29,086 bases of DNA. Origin: CAYLLT01 sp964548565 (GTDB lineage: Bacteria; Planctomycetota; Phycisphaerae; UBA1845; PWPN01). Where the stretch lies: contig CAZJTF010000032.1 in assembly GCA_964548565.1 (NCBI GenBank), positions 1 to 29,086 on the forward strand, read 5' to 3'. Positions 1 to 7,992 of this stretch are shown piece after piece. How positions within the stretch are numbered: position 1 is the first letter of the stretch; every line of letters starts with the position of its first letter. Both the position numbers and the translations under genes were made by a program. The notes beneath the pieces were generated by a model, which made no database searches, had not been told where the DNA came from, and saw only the letters and a list, made by a program, of their open reading frames with translations.

Positions 1-2158
1 ATTTGCGGGTGCTGCGGATGTCCGTCCCGTCGGCAGTTTCGTCGACGTCATCCACGCTCACATAGATCCCGCGAGCATCCTGGTATGCGTATGCCTGGAT
101 GTAACCCTGGTTGAAGAGCCGTCCGAAGGGCTCGGGCGTGCTGACGTGGCCGAGGTCGAAGAGCACCTTGTGCCAGAAGCGCGAGTACAGCAGGTGCAGG
201 ACGGCGTGCTCGGCGCCGCCGACGTAGAGATCGACGCCGCCGGCGTGGGCCTGGCCGTCCTTGCGATGCGAAACCATCCAGTACTTCTCAACCCCGGGAT
301 GGACGAATTGCTGGTCGTTGCGGGGGTCGAGGTAACGCAGGTAATACCAGCAGGAACCCGCCCACTGCGGCATCGTGTTGAGTTCGCGTTTGAAAACGCG
401 GAGTGTCACGTCGTCAGGGCAGGGGTCGCCGGGGCGGACCAGCTTGACGCTTTCCTGTTCGGTGACGTAGCCGCTCACGTTGGCCCAGTCGGTCGCGCGG
501 CCGAGCGGCGGCGAGGGCGACGCATCGGGGTCTTCGGAAGCGTGGGGGCGGAAGTCGCCGAGTTCGGGGAGCTCCACGGGCAGTTCGCTCTCGTCGAGCG
601 GAAAGACCTCGCCGGTGTCAGGATCGTGCACGATGGGGAACGGCTCGCCCCAGTATCGCTGGCGGCTGAACAGCCAGTCGCGGAGCTTGTAGTTGACGGC
701 TCGCTTACCCAGACCCTCCGATTCGAGCCAGTCGGTGATGCGCCGCTTGAATTCGGCGGTGGGCAGGCCGTTAAACTCGCCGGAGTTCACGGCGATGCCT
801 TCGTCGGTGTAGCCGCGCCAATCGACGCCGGGCGGAGGCTGAACCACCTGGACGATCGGCAGGTTGAATTTCGTCGCGAATTCGAAGTCGCGGGTGTCGT
901 GGGCCGGGACGGCCATGATGGCGCCGGTGCCGTAACCCATCAGGACATAGTCGGCGATCCAGATGGGAATCCGCTCGTGGTTGACCGGGTTGATCGCGTA
1001 ACCGCCCGTAAAAACGCCCGTTTTCTCGCGTGTTTCGGCGGTACGGTCGAGATCGCTCTTGTTGCGGGCGATATCGACGTACGACTGCACGGCCGCGCGG
1101 CGATCGTCGGCCGTGACGGACTCCACGAGCTCATGCTCGGGGGCAAGCACCATGTACGTCGCGCCGAAGAGCGTGTCGGGCCGGGTCGTGTAGACGCGGA
1201 TGTTTTCGTCATGGTCGGCAACGGCGAAATCGACCTCGGCGCCCTCGCTGCGTCCGATCCAGTTGCGCTGCATCAACTTGATGGGTTCGGGCCAGTCGAC
1301 GCTTTCGAGGTCGGCGGCGAGGCGCTCGGCGTAGGCGGTGATACGGAGCATCCACTGGCGCAGCGGTCGGCGGAAGACGGGGTGGTTGCCGCGTTCGCTG
1401 CGGCCCTCGTTGGTGACTTCTTCGTTGGCCAGCACGGTGCCAAGGGCCGGGCACCAGTTCACGGGCACCTCGGCCAGGTAGGCCAGGCGGTGATGATCCA
1501 ACACCTCGCGGCGCCGCTCGTCGGTGAGCTCGGACCAACGCTGCGTCCCGGGGGGCAGGCCGTACACCTCCTGCAGGCCGGGTGACTGCACCGGGACGAG
1601 GCGGCCGTCGAAGCGCACAACAAGGTGCTGCTGTTGGAGCTTGTGCCGCAGCTCGGCGATCGGGCGGGCGGCATCCTCGGCGGGATCGTACCAGCTGTTA
1701 TAGAGCTGCAGGAAGATCCACTGCGTCCACTTGTAGTAGGCGACATCGGTGGTGGCGATTTCCCGATCCCAGTCGTAGCCGAGACCGAGCCGCTGCATCT
1801 GCGCGCGAATGTTGGCGATGTTGCGGTTGGTGGTCTCGCGCGGCGGGACGCCATGCTCGACAGCGTACTGCTCGGCGGGCAGGCCGAAGGCGTCATAGCC
1901 CATCGGGTGCAGGACGTTGCAGCCGCGCATCCGCTTGAAGCGGGCGCAGATATCTGTCGCGATGTAGCCGAGCGGGTGACCGACGTGGAGCCCTACGCCG
2001 CTGGGGTACGGGAACATGTCGAGGACGTAGAACTTGGGCCGGGAAGCGTCAAAGCCGCCGTCGCCGGGGTTGGGCGTGCGGAACGTCTTGTGCTCGAGCC
2101 AGTACTTCTGCCACTGGGCTTCGATGGCGTTGAAATCGTATTTGCCGGGCAAAGTCAT
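1..2158 (-). CDS. leuS: Leucyl-tRNA synthetase, 3' end cut by window edge
   Basis: Charges tRNA-Leu with leucine in the cytoplasm. About 719 codons are visible and the reading frame is still open at the left edge; the family is usually 820-950 residues. The class I signature lies in PYPSGVGLHVGHPLGY (the HIGH-type HVGH is at about residues 58-61). The CP1 editing domain is present: TTRPDTLFGATYMV at about residue 321 is the threonine-rich editing loop. VDLYVGGAEHAVLHLLY and LFNQGYIQAYAY are late catalytic-core segments. The KMSKS loop should lie just beyond the window and cannot be checked. The start at 2158 has GAGG five bases upstream. The gene lies 126 nt downstream of a Gfo/Idh gene on the same strand, with a hairpin between them, so it is probably transcribed separately. 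Confidence 0.97.
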   Translation of the reverse strand, partial: MTLPGKYDFNAIEAQWQKYWLEHKTFRTPNPGDGGFDASRPKFYVLDMFPYPSGVGLHVGHPLGYIATDICARFKRMRGCNVLHPMGYDAFGLPAEQYAVEHGVPPRETTNRNIANIRAQMQRLGLGYDWDREIATTDVAYYKWTQWIFLQLYNSWYDPAEDAARPIAELRHKLQQQHLVVRFDGRLVPVQSPGLQEVYGLPPGTQRWSELTDERRREVLDHHRLAYLAEVPVNWCPALGTVLANEEVTNEGRSERGNHPVFRRPLRQWMLRITAYAERLAADLESVDWPEPIKLMQRNWIGRSEGAEVDFAVADHDENIRVYTTRPDTLFGATYMVLAPEHELVESVTADDRRAAVQSYVDIARNKSDLDRTAETREKTGVFTGGYAINPVNHERIPIWIADYVLMGYGTGAIMAVPAHDTRDFEFATKFNLPIVQVVQPPPGVDWRGYTDEGIAVNSGEFNGLPTAEFKRRITDWLESEGLGKRAVNYKLRDWLFSRQRYWGEPFPIVHDPDTGEVFPLDESELPVELPELGDFRPHASEDPDASPSPPLGRATDWANVSGYVTEQESVKLVRPGDPCPDDVTLRVFKRELNTMPQWAGSCWYYLRYLDPRNDQQFVHPGVEKYWMVSHRKDGQAHAGGVDLYVGGAEHAVLHLLYSRFWHKVLFDLGHVSTPEPFGRLFNQGYIQAYAYQDARGIYVSVDDVDETADGTDIRSTRK

Positions 2159-2196
2159 TGCGTCCTCGGTTCGGGGCATGCGGACAGTAGAAACCG

Positions 2197-2219
2197 CCGG
2201 GCGGCGTGGGCCCGCCCGG
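2197..2219 (-). terminator. GC hairpin between oxidoreductase gene and leuS
   Basis: An 8-bp perfect stem (CCGGGCGG with CCGCCCGG) encloses a 7-nt loop. It sits 66 nt after the stop of the upstream oxidoreductase gene and is followed on the minus strand by CGGTTTCT, only a weak T-tract. It is probably a transcription terminator, but it could also be a structured part of the leuS leader. Confidence 0.4.
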
Positions 2220-2228
2220 TCGGTTGAA

Positions 2229-2241
2229 GATGATAATCATC
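2229..2241. promoter_or_regulatory. AT-rich palindrome upstream of leuS
   Basis: GATGAT-A-ATCATC is a perfect 6-bp inverted repeat around one base, in a strongly GC-rich background, 71 nt upstream of leuS. It could be an operator or contribute a -10 region. It matches the core of the classical Fur box, but a Fur role at leuS would be unexpected and the flanks do not match. Confidence 0.25.
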
Positions 2242-2284
2242 CGGCTTGGATAAGGCGAAACGCCCCACGGCCCCTGGTGCCCCC

Positions 2285-3748
2285 TCAGGACGCCATCGGA
2301 ACCGTGAACTCCCCGCGGTACTGGCCGGCGCCGGCGAGGATCTTCTGCGCGGCGGAGTCGTCGACGGTCTCGGACTCCGCATCGATCGTGAGCCTGCGAC
2401 CGAGCTGGTAGTTGATCTCCTCCAGCTTGAGGCCGTTCTTGCCAGCGAGATGCTCTTCCATGCGGGCGAGCGTTTCGTAGGCTTCCTTGTTGTCGCCGAA
2501 CGCCCTGGTCTTCGGGTTGAACGGCACTTTTTCGCCGGTCCGGTAGGAGGCGTTGGCGAGGTGGCAGAGGGCGCTGGAATAATGGCCGCGCTCGACAGGC
2601 GCGTTCAGGTCGGAGGCCTTCCCGCTGCGGACCGCGGCGATGAAGTTGCCGAAGTGCTCTCCGCCGGGGCCGGGCTTGATCTCCACGTCGGGGATCGGGG
2701 CAGGCTTGTCGCTGCCGGTCGGGTAGAACTTCTCGCCGACCAGTGTGCCATCCTCACAGTGGAAGACGTTTGACGCGCCGCCCGCGGCGGGATGAAAGCG
2801 TTCGGTCGGCAGGCCGCGCACCTCGAAAATGAGCTGGGCGTCGCCGTAATCGAAGAATGCGAGCTGAGTGTTGGGCGTCTGGCCCTGATCCTCGTAGCCG
2901 AAACGCCCACCCAGGCTGAGGGCGTTCTTTGGAAGGCCCGGCTCGCCGAGGCCCCACAGCGCCACGTCCATCTGGTGGACGCCCTGGTTGCCGATATCGC
3001 CGTTGCCGGTATCCCAGAACCAGTGCCAGTTGTAGTGCACCAGGTTCTCATGGTAGGGCTGCTCGGGGGCCGGCCCCAGCCAGAGGTTGAAGTCGACTTC
3101 GGCGGGCGGGCTTCCGTTCGGCTTGAAGCCGATGCTGGGCCTGCCCTTGTAACACAACGCCCGGGCGACGCGGATCTTGCCGAATTTCCCCGCCCGCAGG
3201 GCCGTGAGCGCCTTGATCATGCCTCGCTCGCTACGGGTTTGTGTGCCGTGCTGGACGACGCGGTTGTACCTCCTGGCGATCTCGACAGCGACGCGGCCCT
3301 CGCGGAGGTTGTGACTGAGCGGCTTTTCGACGTACACGTGCTTGCCGGCCTGGCAGGCCCAGATGGTCATGAGCGAATGCCAGTGGTTGGGGGCGGCGAT
3401 CGAGATCGCGTCGATCGTCTTGTCGTCGAGGACGCGGCGGATGTCCTGGAGCGCCTGGGGCTCCCGCCCGGTCTTGTCGAGCACCCGCTTGATGTTGGCG
3501 CCGAAGAGACGGCTGTCGGGATCCACCAGGTACGCCAGTTCGACGTCCTTCATGCCGGTGTACGCGCTGATGTGGCCACTGCCGCGCCCGTTGAACCCGG
3601 CGACAGCGACGCGGACTTTTTCGTTGGCGCCGATGACGCGACCTGAGGGGGCGTCCTTGGCCTGCGCCACACGGCGAACGGGAAGAAGGCCTGCACCGGC
3701 CGCAGCCAGAGAGCCTGCCAGAAAACCTCGACGTGAAAGATGCGACAT
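2285..3748 (-). CDS. TAT-exported Gfo/Idh/MocA family oxidoreductase
   Basis: Predicted 487-residue NAD(P)-dependent sugar or polyol dehydrogenase. The N-terminus has a twin-arginine signal (SRRGFLAGS followed by a hydrophobic Ala/Leu stretch to about residue 30), so the protein is expected to be exported folded with its cofactor. The Rossmann fold begins with VRVAVAGFNGRGSG, and VEKPLSHNLREG carries the family EKP motif with the nucleotide-contacting lysine. HWFWDTGNGDIGNQGVHQMD is typical of the long planctomycete members. The start at 3748 is chosen because GGAGG stands 7 nt upstream; an in-frame ATG eight codons earlier would put residues before the TAT motif and lacks this site. It follows a secreted glycosidase gene by 105 nt on the same strand. 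Related exported members oxidise glycosides at C3, but the substrate here is unknown. Confidence 0.92.
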   Translation of the reverse strand: MSHLSRRGFLAGSLAAAGAGLLPVRRVAQAKDAPSGRVIGANEKVRVAVAGFNGRGSGHISAYTGMKDVELAYLVDPDSRLFGANIKRVLDKTGREPQALQDIRRVLDDKTIDAISIAAPNHWHSLMTIWACQAGKHVYVEKPLSHNLREGRVAVEIARRYNRVVQHGTQTRSERGMIKALTALRAGKFGKIRVARALCYKGRPSIGFKPNGSPPAEVDFNLWLGPAPEQPYHENLVHYNWHWFWDTGNGDIGNQGVHQMDVALWGLGEPGLPKNALSLGGRFGYEDQGQTPNTQLAFFDYGDAQLIFEVRGLPTERFHPAAGGASNVFHCEDGTLVGEKFYPTGSDKPAPIPDVEIKPGPGGEHFGNFIAAVRSGKASDLNAPVERGHYSSALCHLANASYRTGEKVPFNPKTRAFGDNKEAYETLARMEEHLAGKNGLKLEEINYQLGRRLTIDAESETVDDSAAQKILAGAGQYRGEFTVPMAS

Positions 3749-3773
3749 GAGATACCTCCGGGTCTGAGTCACA

Positions 3774-3830
3774 ATCCGAATGACGAAGTCAGAATGTCGG
3801 AAGAGAAGAATTCGAAATCGAGCAAGAAAC
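3774..3830. repeat. Degenerate ATTCG-type intergenic repeat, copy A
   Basis: A less GC-rich stretch built from short variants of AATCCGAA, GACGAAGTCAGAATG and GAATTCGAAATC, lying between the glycosidase and oxidoreductase genes. It resembles the reverse complement of the stretch at 7841-7877 (shared AATCCGAA and CGAAGTC words) and more loosely 28781-28812. From memory, such text is frequent between genes in planctomycetes; no coding function is seen. Confidence 0.4.
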
Positions 3831-3853
3831 GGCTCCTGCCTCGCTGTCCGCCT

Positions 3854-5002
3854 CTATCGGCGGGCGCCCTCCCGGGCCGCCTCCTCCTTACCAGTCACCT
3901 CTTTGATGTACCGAACCTCGGCGGGGATATAAGGCGTACCGTCGGGGCGGAAGATGTCGTGGAACCACACCGGCGGCTCGGCCTTGTACTGTTTCGTCCA
4001 CGAGTCCCACGGGTAGATCGTCTGCGACTTGCCGGCAACGAAGCCCCAGTTGTACGCGCCGACGCGGTGCTCGCGGAACCAGCCGAGGATCGGATCGAAC
4101 GTGCTGCCGTTGGGGCGGGCCATGTACTCGGTGCAGAGGATCGGGCGGCTGTAGCGGCGCAGATTCTGCACGCATGTCTTGACATCGTCGAGCGTGCCGT
4201 ACGAGTGAAAGCTGATGACGTCCGACTCCTCGAGCTGGAAGCGCTCCATCGGCGAGAGCTCCTCGGGGTCGGCCCAGTTGCCGATCCAGACACCGGAGGT
4301 GAGCGGCTGGGACGGGTTCACCGCGCGGGCCCATGCAAAGACCTTGCGAATGAGCAGCAGCGACTTCTCCGCCTTGTCGGGCAGTTCGACCTTGCCGTAG
4401 GCAGACTTGTTCGGGTTTTCCGGCTCGTTGTAGAGATCCCAGCAGTGGACGCGGGGATCGTTCTTGAACCGGACGATCACCCCCTGGATGTACGGCTTCA
4501 GTTCGTCATGGCGTGCCGGGTCCTTGAGGATTTCGGCGCCGGGGCTCTGGACCCAGCCGGAGTTGTGGACGTGCGGCCTGGGCTCGCGCTGCCGGCCGGG
4601 TTTGGGGAACGGATCCCAGACTGCATCGAGCGGCACGAACATGACGCCGATCCCGTGCCGGTCGGCGATCTTGAGGAACTCGTCCATCCGCGCGAGGAAG
4701 GCGTCGCGGTCCTGGCCCCACAGCAGGTGGTGCAGGAACACGCGGATGCTCGTGAACCCCAGGTCCTCGGCCCAGCCGAGCTCGCGATCGATCGTCTTCG
4801 GGTCCCAGGTGTCGGCCTGCCACATTTCGAGCTGGTTGATGGCGGTGCTGGGGATAAAGTTGCAGCCGACCAGCCAGGGCTGACGGCGGTACCAGTTGTT
4901 CGCCTTCTCGTTGGACCAGCGGGCGGAGCCTGTCTCGGCCGCCGGGGCAAAGGGAGCCATCAGTGCAAGCAGCAGCGCGGGGAGCAGCAGACAACGCGGC
5001 AT
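3854..5002 (-). CDS. Secreted GH5-like glycoside hydrolase
   Basis: 382-residue protein with a Sec signal peptide (MPRCLLLPALLLALMAPFAPA, cleavage near residues 21-22) and a (beta/alpha)8 glycosidase domain of the GH5/clan A type. The probable acid/base is E193 in WDLYNEPEN and the probable nucleophile is E292 in ILCTEYMARPNG, at the ends of strands 4 and 7 as the clan expects. SIRVFLHHLLW and SFHSYG are typical surrounding motifs. Family membership suggests hydrolysis of beta-linked mannan, glucan or similar; the exact substrate cannot be read from the sequence. AAGGAGG stands about 7 nt upstream of the start. It heads a minus-strand pair with the downstream TAT-tagged oxidoreductase and is divergent from a second one. 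Confidence 0.9.
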   Translation of the reverse strand: MPRCLLLPALLLALMAPFAPAAETGSARWSNEKANNWYRRQPWLVGCNFIPSTAINQLEMWQADTWDPKTIDRELGWAEDLGFTSIRVFLHHLLWGQDRDAFLARMDEFLKIADRHGIGVMFVPLDAVWDPFPKPGRQREPRPHVHNSGWVQSPGAEILKDPARHDELKPYIQGVIVRFKNDPRVHCWDLYNEPENPNKSAYGKVELPDKAEKSLLLIRKVFAWARAVNPSQPLTSGVWIGNWADPEELSPMERFQLEESDVISFHSYGTLDDVKTCVQNLRRYSRPILCTEYMARPNGSTFDPILGWFREHRVGAYNWGFVAGKSQTIYPWDSWTKQYKAEPPVWFHDIFRPDGTPYIPAEVRYIKEVTGKEEAAREGARR

Positions 5003-5175
5003 GAAGGGCCTCCTTGTGAGCAGGAGCGGATTCTACTGCGACGAGGGCGGGCCGGCCAGACGCCGGCGGACCGGACCGTCGCAGGAGGCTGGCGGGGCAG
5101 AACCTTTGCGCGTTACACTCCCACCTCTACGCACACGCGTGCGCTGGTCACCGCAGGAGTCAGAAGGAGACTCGC
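5003..5175. promoter_or_regulatory. Divergent control region, glycosidase / oxidoreductase
   Basis: This 173-nt gap separates two divergent genes. Toward the glycosidase, TAGAAT (5030-5035, minus) is a candidate -10 with a leader of about 20 nt containing AAGGAGG. Toward the oxidoreductase, TACACT (5114-5119, plus) is a candidate -10. Neither has a convincing -35. CGCAC-ACGC-GTGCG near 5130-5145 is a short hairpin. A shared upstream segment would allow coordinated control. Confidence 0.35.
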
Positions 5176-6396
5176 ATGTCCCGTGATTTCACACGACGTC
5201 ATTTCCTCTCGACCGCCTCCGCAGGAGCCGCCGCCCTGGGAATCGGCGGAAAGTTCGCCCATGCGGCTGCCGATACGAACGAGCGTATCGCCATCGGCAT
5301 GATCGGCGTCGGCGGGCGCGGCAGCATGCTGATGGACGACATTCACAAGGTCGCGACCGAGCACAATGCCGAGATCGTGGCGATCTGCGACGTCTACAAG
5401 CCGAACGCCATGAAGGCGGCAGCCCGCGCGAAGGAGTGGTTCGGGAAGGACGTGCAGGTTTTCTCGCGCTTCGGCGACCTGCTGGCGCTCAAGAACGTGG
5501 ACGCGGTGGCGATCGCGACGCCTGATTTCGCGCACACGCCGATCATGATCGAGGCGCTCAAGGAGGGCAAAGACGTCTACTGCGAAAAGCCGATGTCAAT
5601 CACCGTCGAGGAGGCGAACGAGGCATTGGACCTCGCCCGCAAGCATGAGCGGGTCGTGCAGGTCGGAACGCAGCGGCGCAGCGAAGGGGGGTACAAGGCG
5701 GCGGCGAGGGAATTTGCCACGGGGGTGCTCGGAAAGGTGAGCCGCGTCACCGGCACGTGCAATTTCAACCACGCCCGGTGGACGCGCGACTGCAGCGGCA
5801 TCCGCGAAAGCGATGTGGACTGGGATGCGTACCTGTTCAACCGCGAGAAGCGTCCGTTCGATCCGAAGCTGCTGGGGCAGTGGCAGCTGTACAAGATGTG
5901 CACGAATGGCCTGGCGGGCCTGTGGATGACGCACTTCTCCGACGTCCTGCATTTGATCACGCGCGCGAAGTTCCCCCACAGCGCCGTCGCCCATGGCGGC
6001 ATCTACGTGTGGAAGGATGACCGCGAGCACACGGACACATTCACCGCGCTGCTGGAGTATCCCGACGGCTTCCTGATGGACTGGAGCATGAACCTGGCCG
6101 TCGCGGAGTGGGGCGTGCAGTTCAACGTCTGGGGGGACAAAGGGGTCATGGATGTCGAGAAGCTGACGCTGACGACGTTTGAGGGGCGGAAAGGCACGAC
6201 GCGGAAAATCGCCCGGGAAGCGAACGAGTCGCACATGGGCAACTGGCTCTCGTGCATCCGCACGCGGCAGCGTCCCAACGCGGATATCGAGTACGGCCAC
6301 CAGCACTCGGTGGCAACGATCCTGTCGGCAACGGCCCTCAACTCGGGACGCCGGCAGGTATTTGACCCGGAGACGCGCCAGATCCGCCCGGGCTGA
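5176..6396 (+). CDS. TAT-exported Gfo/Idh/MocA family oxidoreductase
   Basis: 406-residue predicted NAD(P)-dependent dehydrogenase of sugars or derivatives. FTRRHFLSTASAGAAALG at residues 5-22 is a twin-arginine signal, with a likely AxA cleavage near HAAADT. The nucleotide-binding GMIGVGGRGSML follows at about residue 40, and VYCEKPMSITVEEA holds the EKP motif. The C-terminal alpha/beta domain includes FNHARWTRD and GLWMTHFSDVLH, where histidines of the catalytic region usually lie. AGAAGGAG lies a few bases upstream of the ATG. It is divergent from the glycosidase and shares only family membership with the oxidoreductase at 2285-3748, being about 80 residues shorter. A likely role is extracytoplasmic oxidation of a glycoside or sugar; the substrate is unknown. 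Confidence 0.93.
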   Translation: MSRDFTRRHFLSTASAGAAALGIGGKFAHAAADTNERIAIGMIGVGGRGSMLMDDIHKVATEHNAEIVAICDVYKPNAMKAAARAKEWFGKDVQVFSRFGDLLALKNVDAVAIATPDFAHTPIMIEALKEGKDVYCEKPMSITVEEANEALDLARKHERVVQVGTQRRSEGGYKAAAREFATGVLGKVSRVTGTCNFNHARWTRDCSGIRESDVDWDAYLFNREKRPFDPKLLGQWQLYKMCTNGLAGLWMTHFSDVLHLITRAKFPHSAVAHGGIYVWKDDREHTDTFTALLEYPDGFLMDWSMNLAVAEWGVQFNVWGDKGVMDVEKLTLTTFEGRKGTTRKIAREANESHMGNWLSCIRTRQRPNADIEYGHQHSVATILSATALNSGRRQVFDPETRQIRPG

Positions 6397-6490
6397 GCGC
6401 CCGAACGGGGGGCGGATCGACCCGCACGACACTGATCTTACGGATATCGCCTGGCGCGAGCGGCGCAGGATGACGGCGCGCGACCCCTCC

Positions 6491-6496
6491 TACAAT
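6491..6496 (+). promoter_or_regulatory. Candidate -10 (TACAAT) for glutamate dehydrogenase
   Basis: TACAAT lies 52 nt upstream of the gdh start; the same hexamer precedes menG and mqnE in this window. No good -35 at 16-18 nt was found. The hexamer sits inside an inverted repeat (CCTCCT 6486-6491, AGGAGG 6500-6505). Confidence 0.4.
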
Positions 6497-6501
6497 GTGA
6501 G

Positions 6502-6529
6502 GAGGAGGCCGCGTTGGCCCCTCGTTTTT
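6502..6529 (+). terminator. Intrinsic terminator-like hairpin in gdh leader
   Basis: GAGG-a-GGCC pairs with GGCCCCTC (6516-6523), giving 8 bp with one bulged A (6506) and a GCGTT loop, followed by GTTTTT. It lies 106 nt after the upstream oxidoreductase stop and 19 nt before the gdh start. It may simply end the upstream transcript, or attenuate read-through into gdh, because its 5' arm can alternatively pair with CCTCCT at 6486-6491. Confidence 0.6.
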
Positions 6530-6548
6530 CAGTCCTGCGAGGTCCTCC

Positions 6549-7835
6549 ATGATTCGTGCCCATGCGCCGGTGGCGCACGCCTCGACCGTTCTCTCCACGC
6601 ATGAGAAGCCGACCGACACGACGAACGCGTTTCTGCAGCAGGCGCTCGACTGCCTGAATCTCGACGTGCGGTACGAGACGCTGCTCAAGACGCCGCGGCG
6701 GGAGCTGCGCGTCGAACTCGTCATGACGATGGACGACGGGAGCCTGGGGCACTTCAGCGGGTACCGGGTGCAGCACGACAACTCGCGGGGACCTTACAAG
6801 GGCGGGCTGCGGTACCACCCGCAGGTGGACATCGACGAGGTCCACTCACTGGCGAGCCTCATGACGTGGAAAACAGCGGTGGTGAACATCCCGTTTGGCG
6901 GGGCGAAGGGCGGGATCCAGGTGGATCCATCGACGCTCAGCATCCGCGAACTCGAGCGGCTGACGCGGGCCTTCGTCGGGCAGCTCCGGGAGTTCATCGG
7001 GCCGCGGACGGACATCCCTGCACCCGATCTCAACACGAACGGGCGCGTGATGGCGTGGATCTTCGACGAGTACAGCCGGATGTACGGCTTTAACCCGGCC
7101 GTCGTGACGGGCAAGCCGGTGGAACTCCACGGATCTCACGGGCGGGAGTCGGCCACGGGGCGCGGGTGCTTCTTCGCCATCCGGGATGTCCTGCGGCACG
7201 ACGGGCGCGATGTGCGCGGGACGCGGTTCGCGCTCCAGGGGTTCGGGAAAGTAGGGAGTTGGGTCGGGCGGCTGCTGCACGAGGCAGGCGCGAGGATCAT
7301 CGCGGTGAGTGATCAGGTGGGGGGGGTGTTTGCGCGAGACGGACTGGATATCCCCGCGCTGGTCGCACACAACGAACGCCATCACACGGTGGCGGGGTTC
7401 GAGGCACCGGAGACGATCTCGAACGCGGACCTGCTGGCCTGCGACTGCGACGTCCTGGTGCCGGCAGCCGTTGGGCACGTCCTGCATGCAGGGAACGCGC
7501 GAGACGTCCGCGCGCGGTACATCCTGGAGGCGGCCAACGGGCCGACCACTCTGGAAGCGGACGAGATCTTCCGGTCGCGTGGCCTGACAGTCGTGCCGGA
7601 TATTTACGCCAACGCGGGAGGCGTCACCGTCAGCTACTTCGAGTGGACGCAGAACATGCAGGAGTATAAATGGGCGGAGAGCACCGTGAACGCCGAACTC
7701 GAACTGCACATGACCCGGGCGCTGAGCGAGATCTACAAGACCATGGACCGATACCGGGTGCCGATGCGGACGGCCGCATACGTCTGCGCGGTCGAGCGGG
7801 TGAAGGCGGCAACCGATCTGCGCGGGATTGAATGA
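6549..7835 (+). CDS. gdhA: Glutamate dehydrogenase (Glu/Leu/Phe/Val family)
   Basis: 428 residues. Interconverts glutamate with 2-oxoglutarate and ammonia using NAD(P), in the cytoplasm. The catalytic lysine is K120 in PFGGAKGGI; K84 (GPYKGGLRYH) and K108 (MTWKTAV) are the usual substrate lysines, and PAPDLNTN is the active-site signature. The Rossmann motif LQGFGKVGSW is near residue 225. EAANGPTT and VVPDIYANAGGVTVSYFEW complete the family pattern. GAGG is six bases before the ATG; the first 25 or so residues look unstructured and a later start cannot be excluded. Length and sequence fit the approximately 420-residue class typical of NAD-type or dual-specificity enzymes, so coenzyme preference is not assigned. 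The leader contains a terminator-like hairpin, which suggests that expression may be attenuated. Confidence 0.95.
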   Translation: MIRAHAPVAHASTVLSTHEKPTDTTNAFLQQALDCLNLDVRYETLLKTPRRELRVELVMTMDDGSLGHFSGYRVQHDNSRGPYKGGLRYHPQVDIDEVHSLASLMTWKTAVVNIPFGGAKGGIQVDPSTLSIRELERLTRAFVGQLREFIGPRTDIPAPDLNTNGRVMAWIFDEYSRMYGFNPAVVTGKPVELHGSHGRESATGRGCFFAIRDVLRHDGRDVRGTRFALQGFGKVGSWVGRLLHEAGARIIAVSDQVGGVFARDGLDIPALVAHNERHHTVAGFEAPETISNADLLACDCDVLVPAAVGHVLHAGNARDVRARYILEAANGPTTLEADEIFRSRGLTVVPDIYANAGGVTVSYFEWTQNMQEYKWAESTVNAELELHMTRALSEIYKTMDRYRVPMRTAAYVCAVERVKAATDLRGIE

Positions 7836-7840
7836 CCCCG

Positions 7841-7877
7841 GATTGCGGACTTCGGATTTCGAATTGCGGAATGAGAA
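7841..7877. repeat. Degenerate ATTCG-type intergenic repeat, copy B
   Basis: CGGATTGCGGACTTCGGA followed by TTTCGAATTGCGGAATGAG, directly after the gdh stop. Its reverse complement shares AATCCG, CGAAGTC and TTCGAAATC words with the copy at 3774-3830. Confidence 0.4.
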
Positions 7878-7909
7878 CACGGGGACGAGAGGTATTCCAG
7901 TCGCTGATC

Positions 7910-7990
7910 TCTTGCCCACGAAGTGGCGCTGATGGATTTGCTCTGCTGCGGGGTTCGCGGTTCAATACGCGCGTCTTCGTGGAGGCAAGA
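7910..7990 (+). promoter_or_regulatory. Long-range stem enclosing the SD of the enolase-like gene
   Basis: TCTTGCC (7910-7916) pairs perfectly with GGCAAGA (7984-7990), and CACGAAG (7917-7923) pairs with CTTCGTG (7975-7981). Only the two bases GA (7982-7983) are bulged, so the stem has 14 bp around a 51-nt loop. The ribosome-binding site GGAGG (7981-7985) lies across the bulge, and the ATG is at 7993. As RNA this stem would hide the SD. It could be a translational switch, thermosensor or protein target, or a mobile-repeat remnant with inverted ends. No known riboswitch consensus was recognised. Confidence 0.5.
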
Positions 7991-7992
7991 TT

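Noticed and set aside
146..1585. A 479-codon plus-strand frame over leuS
   Set aside because: The minus strand encodes an unmistakable leucyl-tRNA synthetase; the plus frame is its shadow.
3749..3772. Earlier in-frame start for the first Gfo/Idh gene
   Set aside because: It would place eight residues before the twin-arginine signal, and the GGAGG site lies inside this extension, correctly spaced for the later ATG.
7940..7980. tRNA-like GGTTCAATAC word
   Set aside because: No matching acceptor stem, anticodon arm or D arm at the right spacing.
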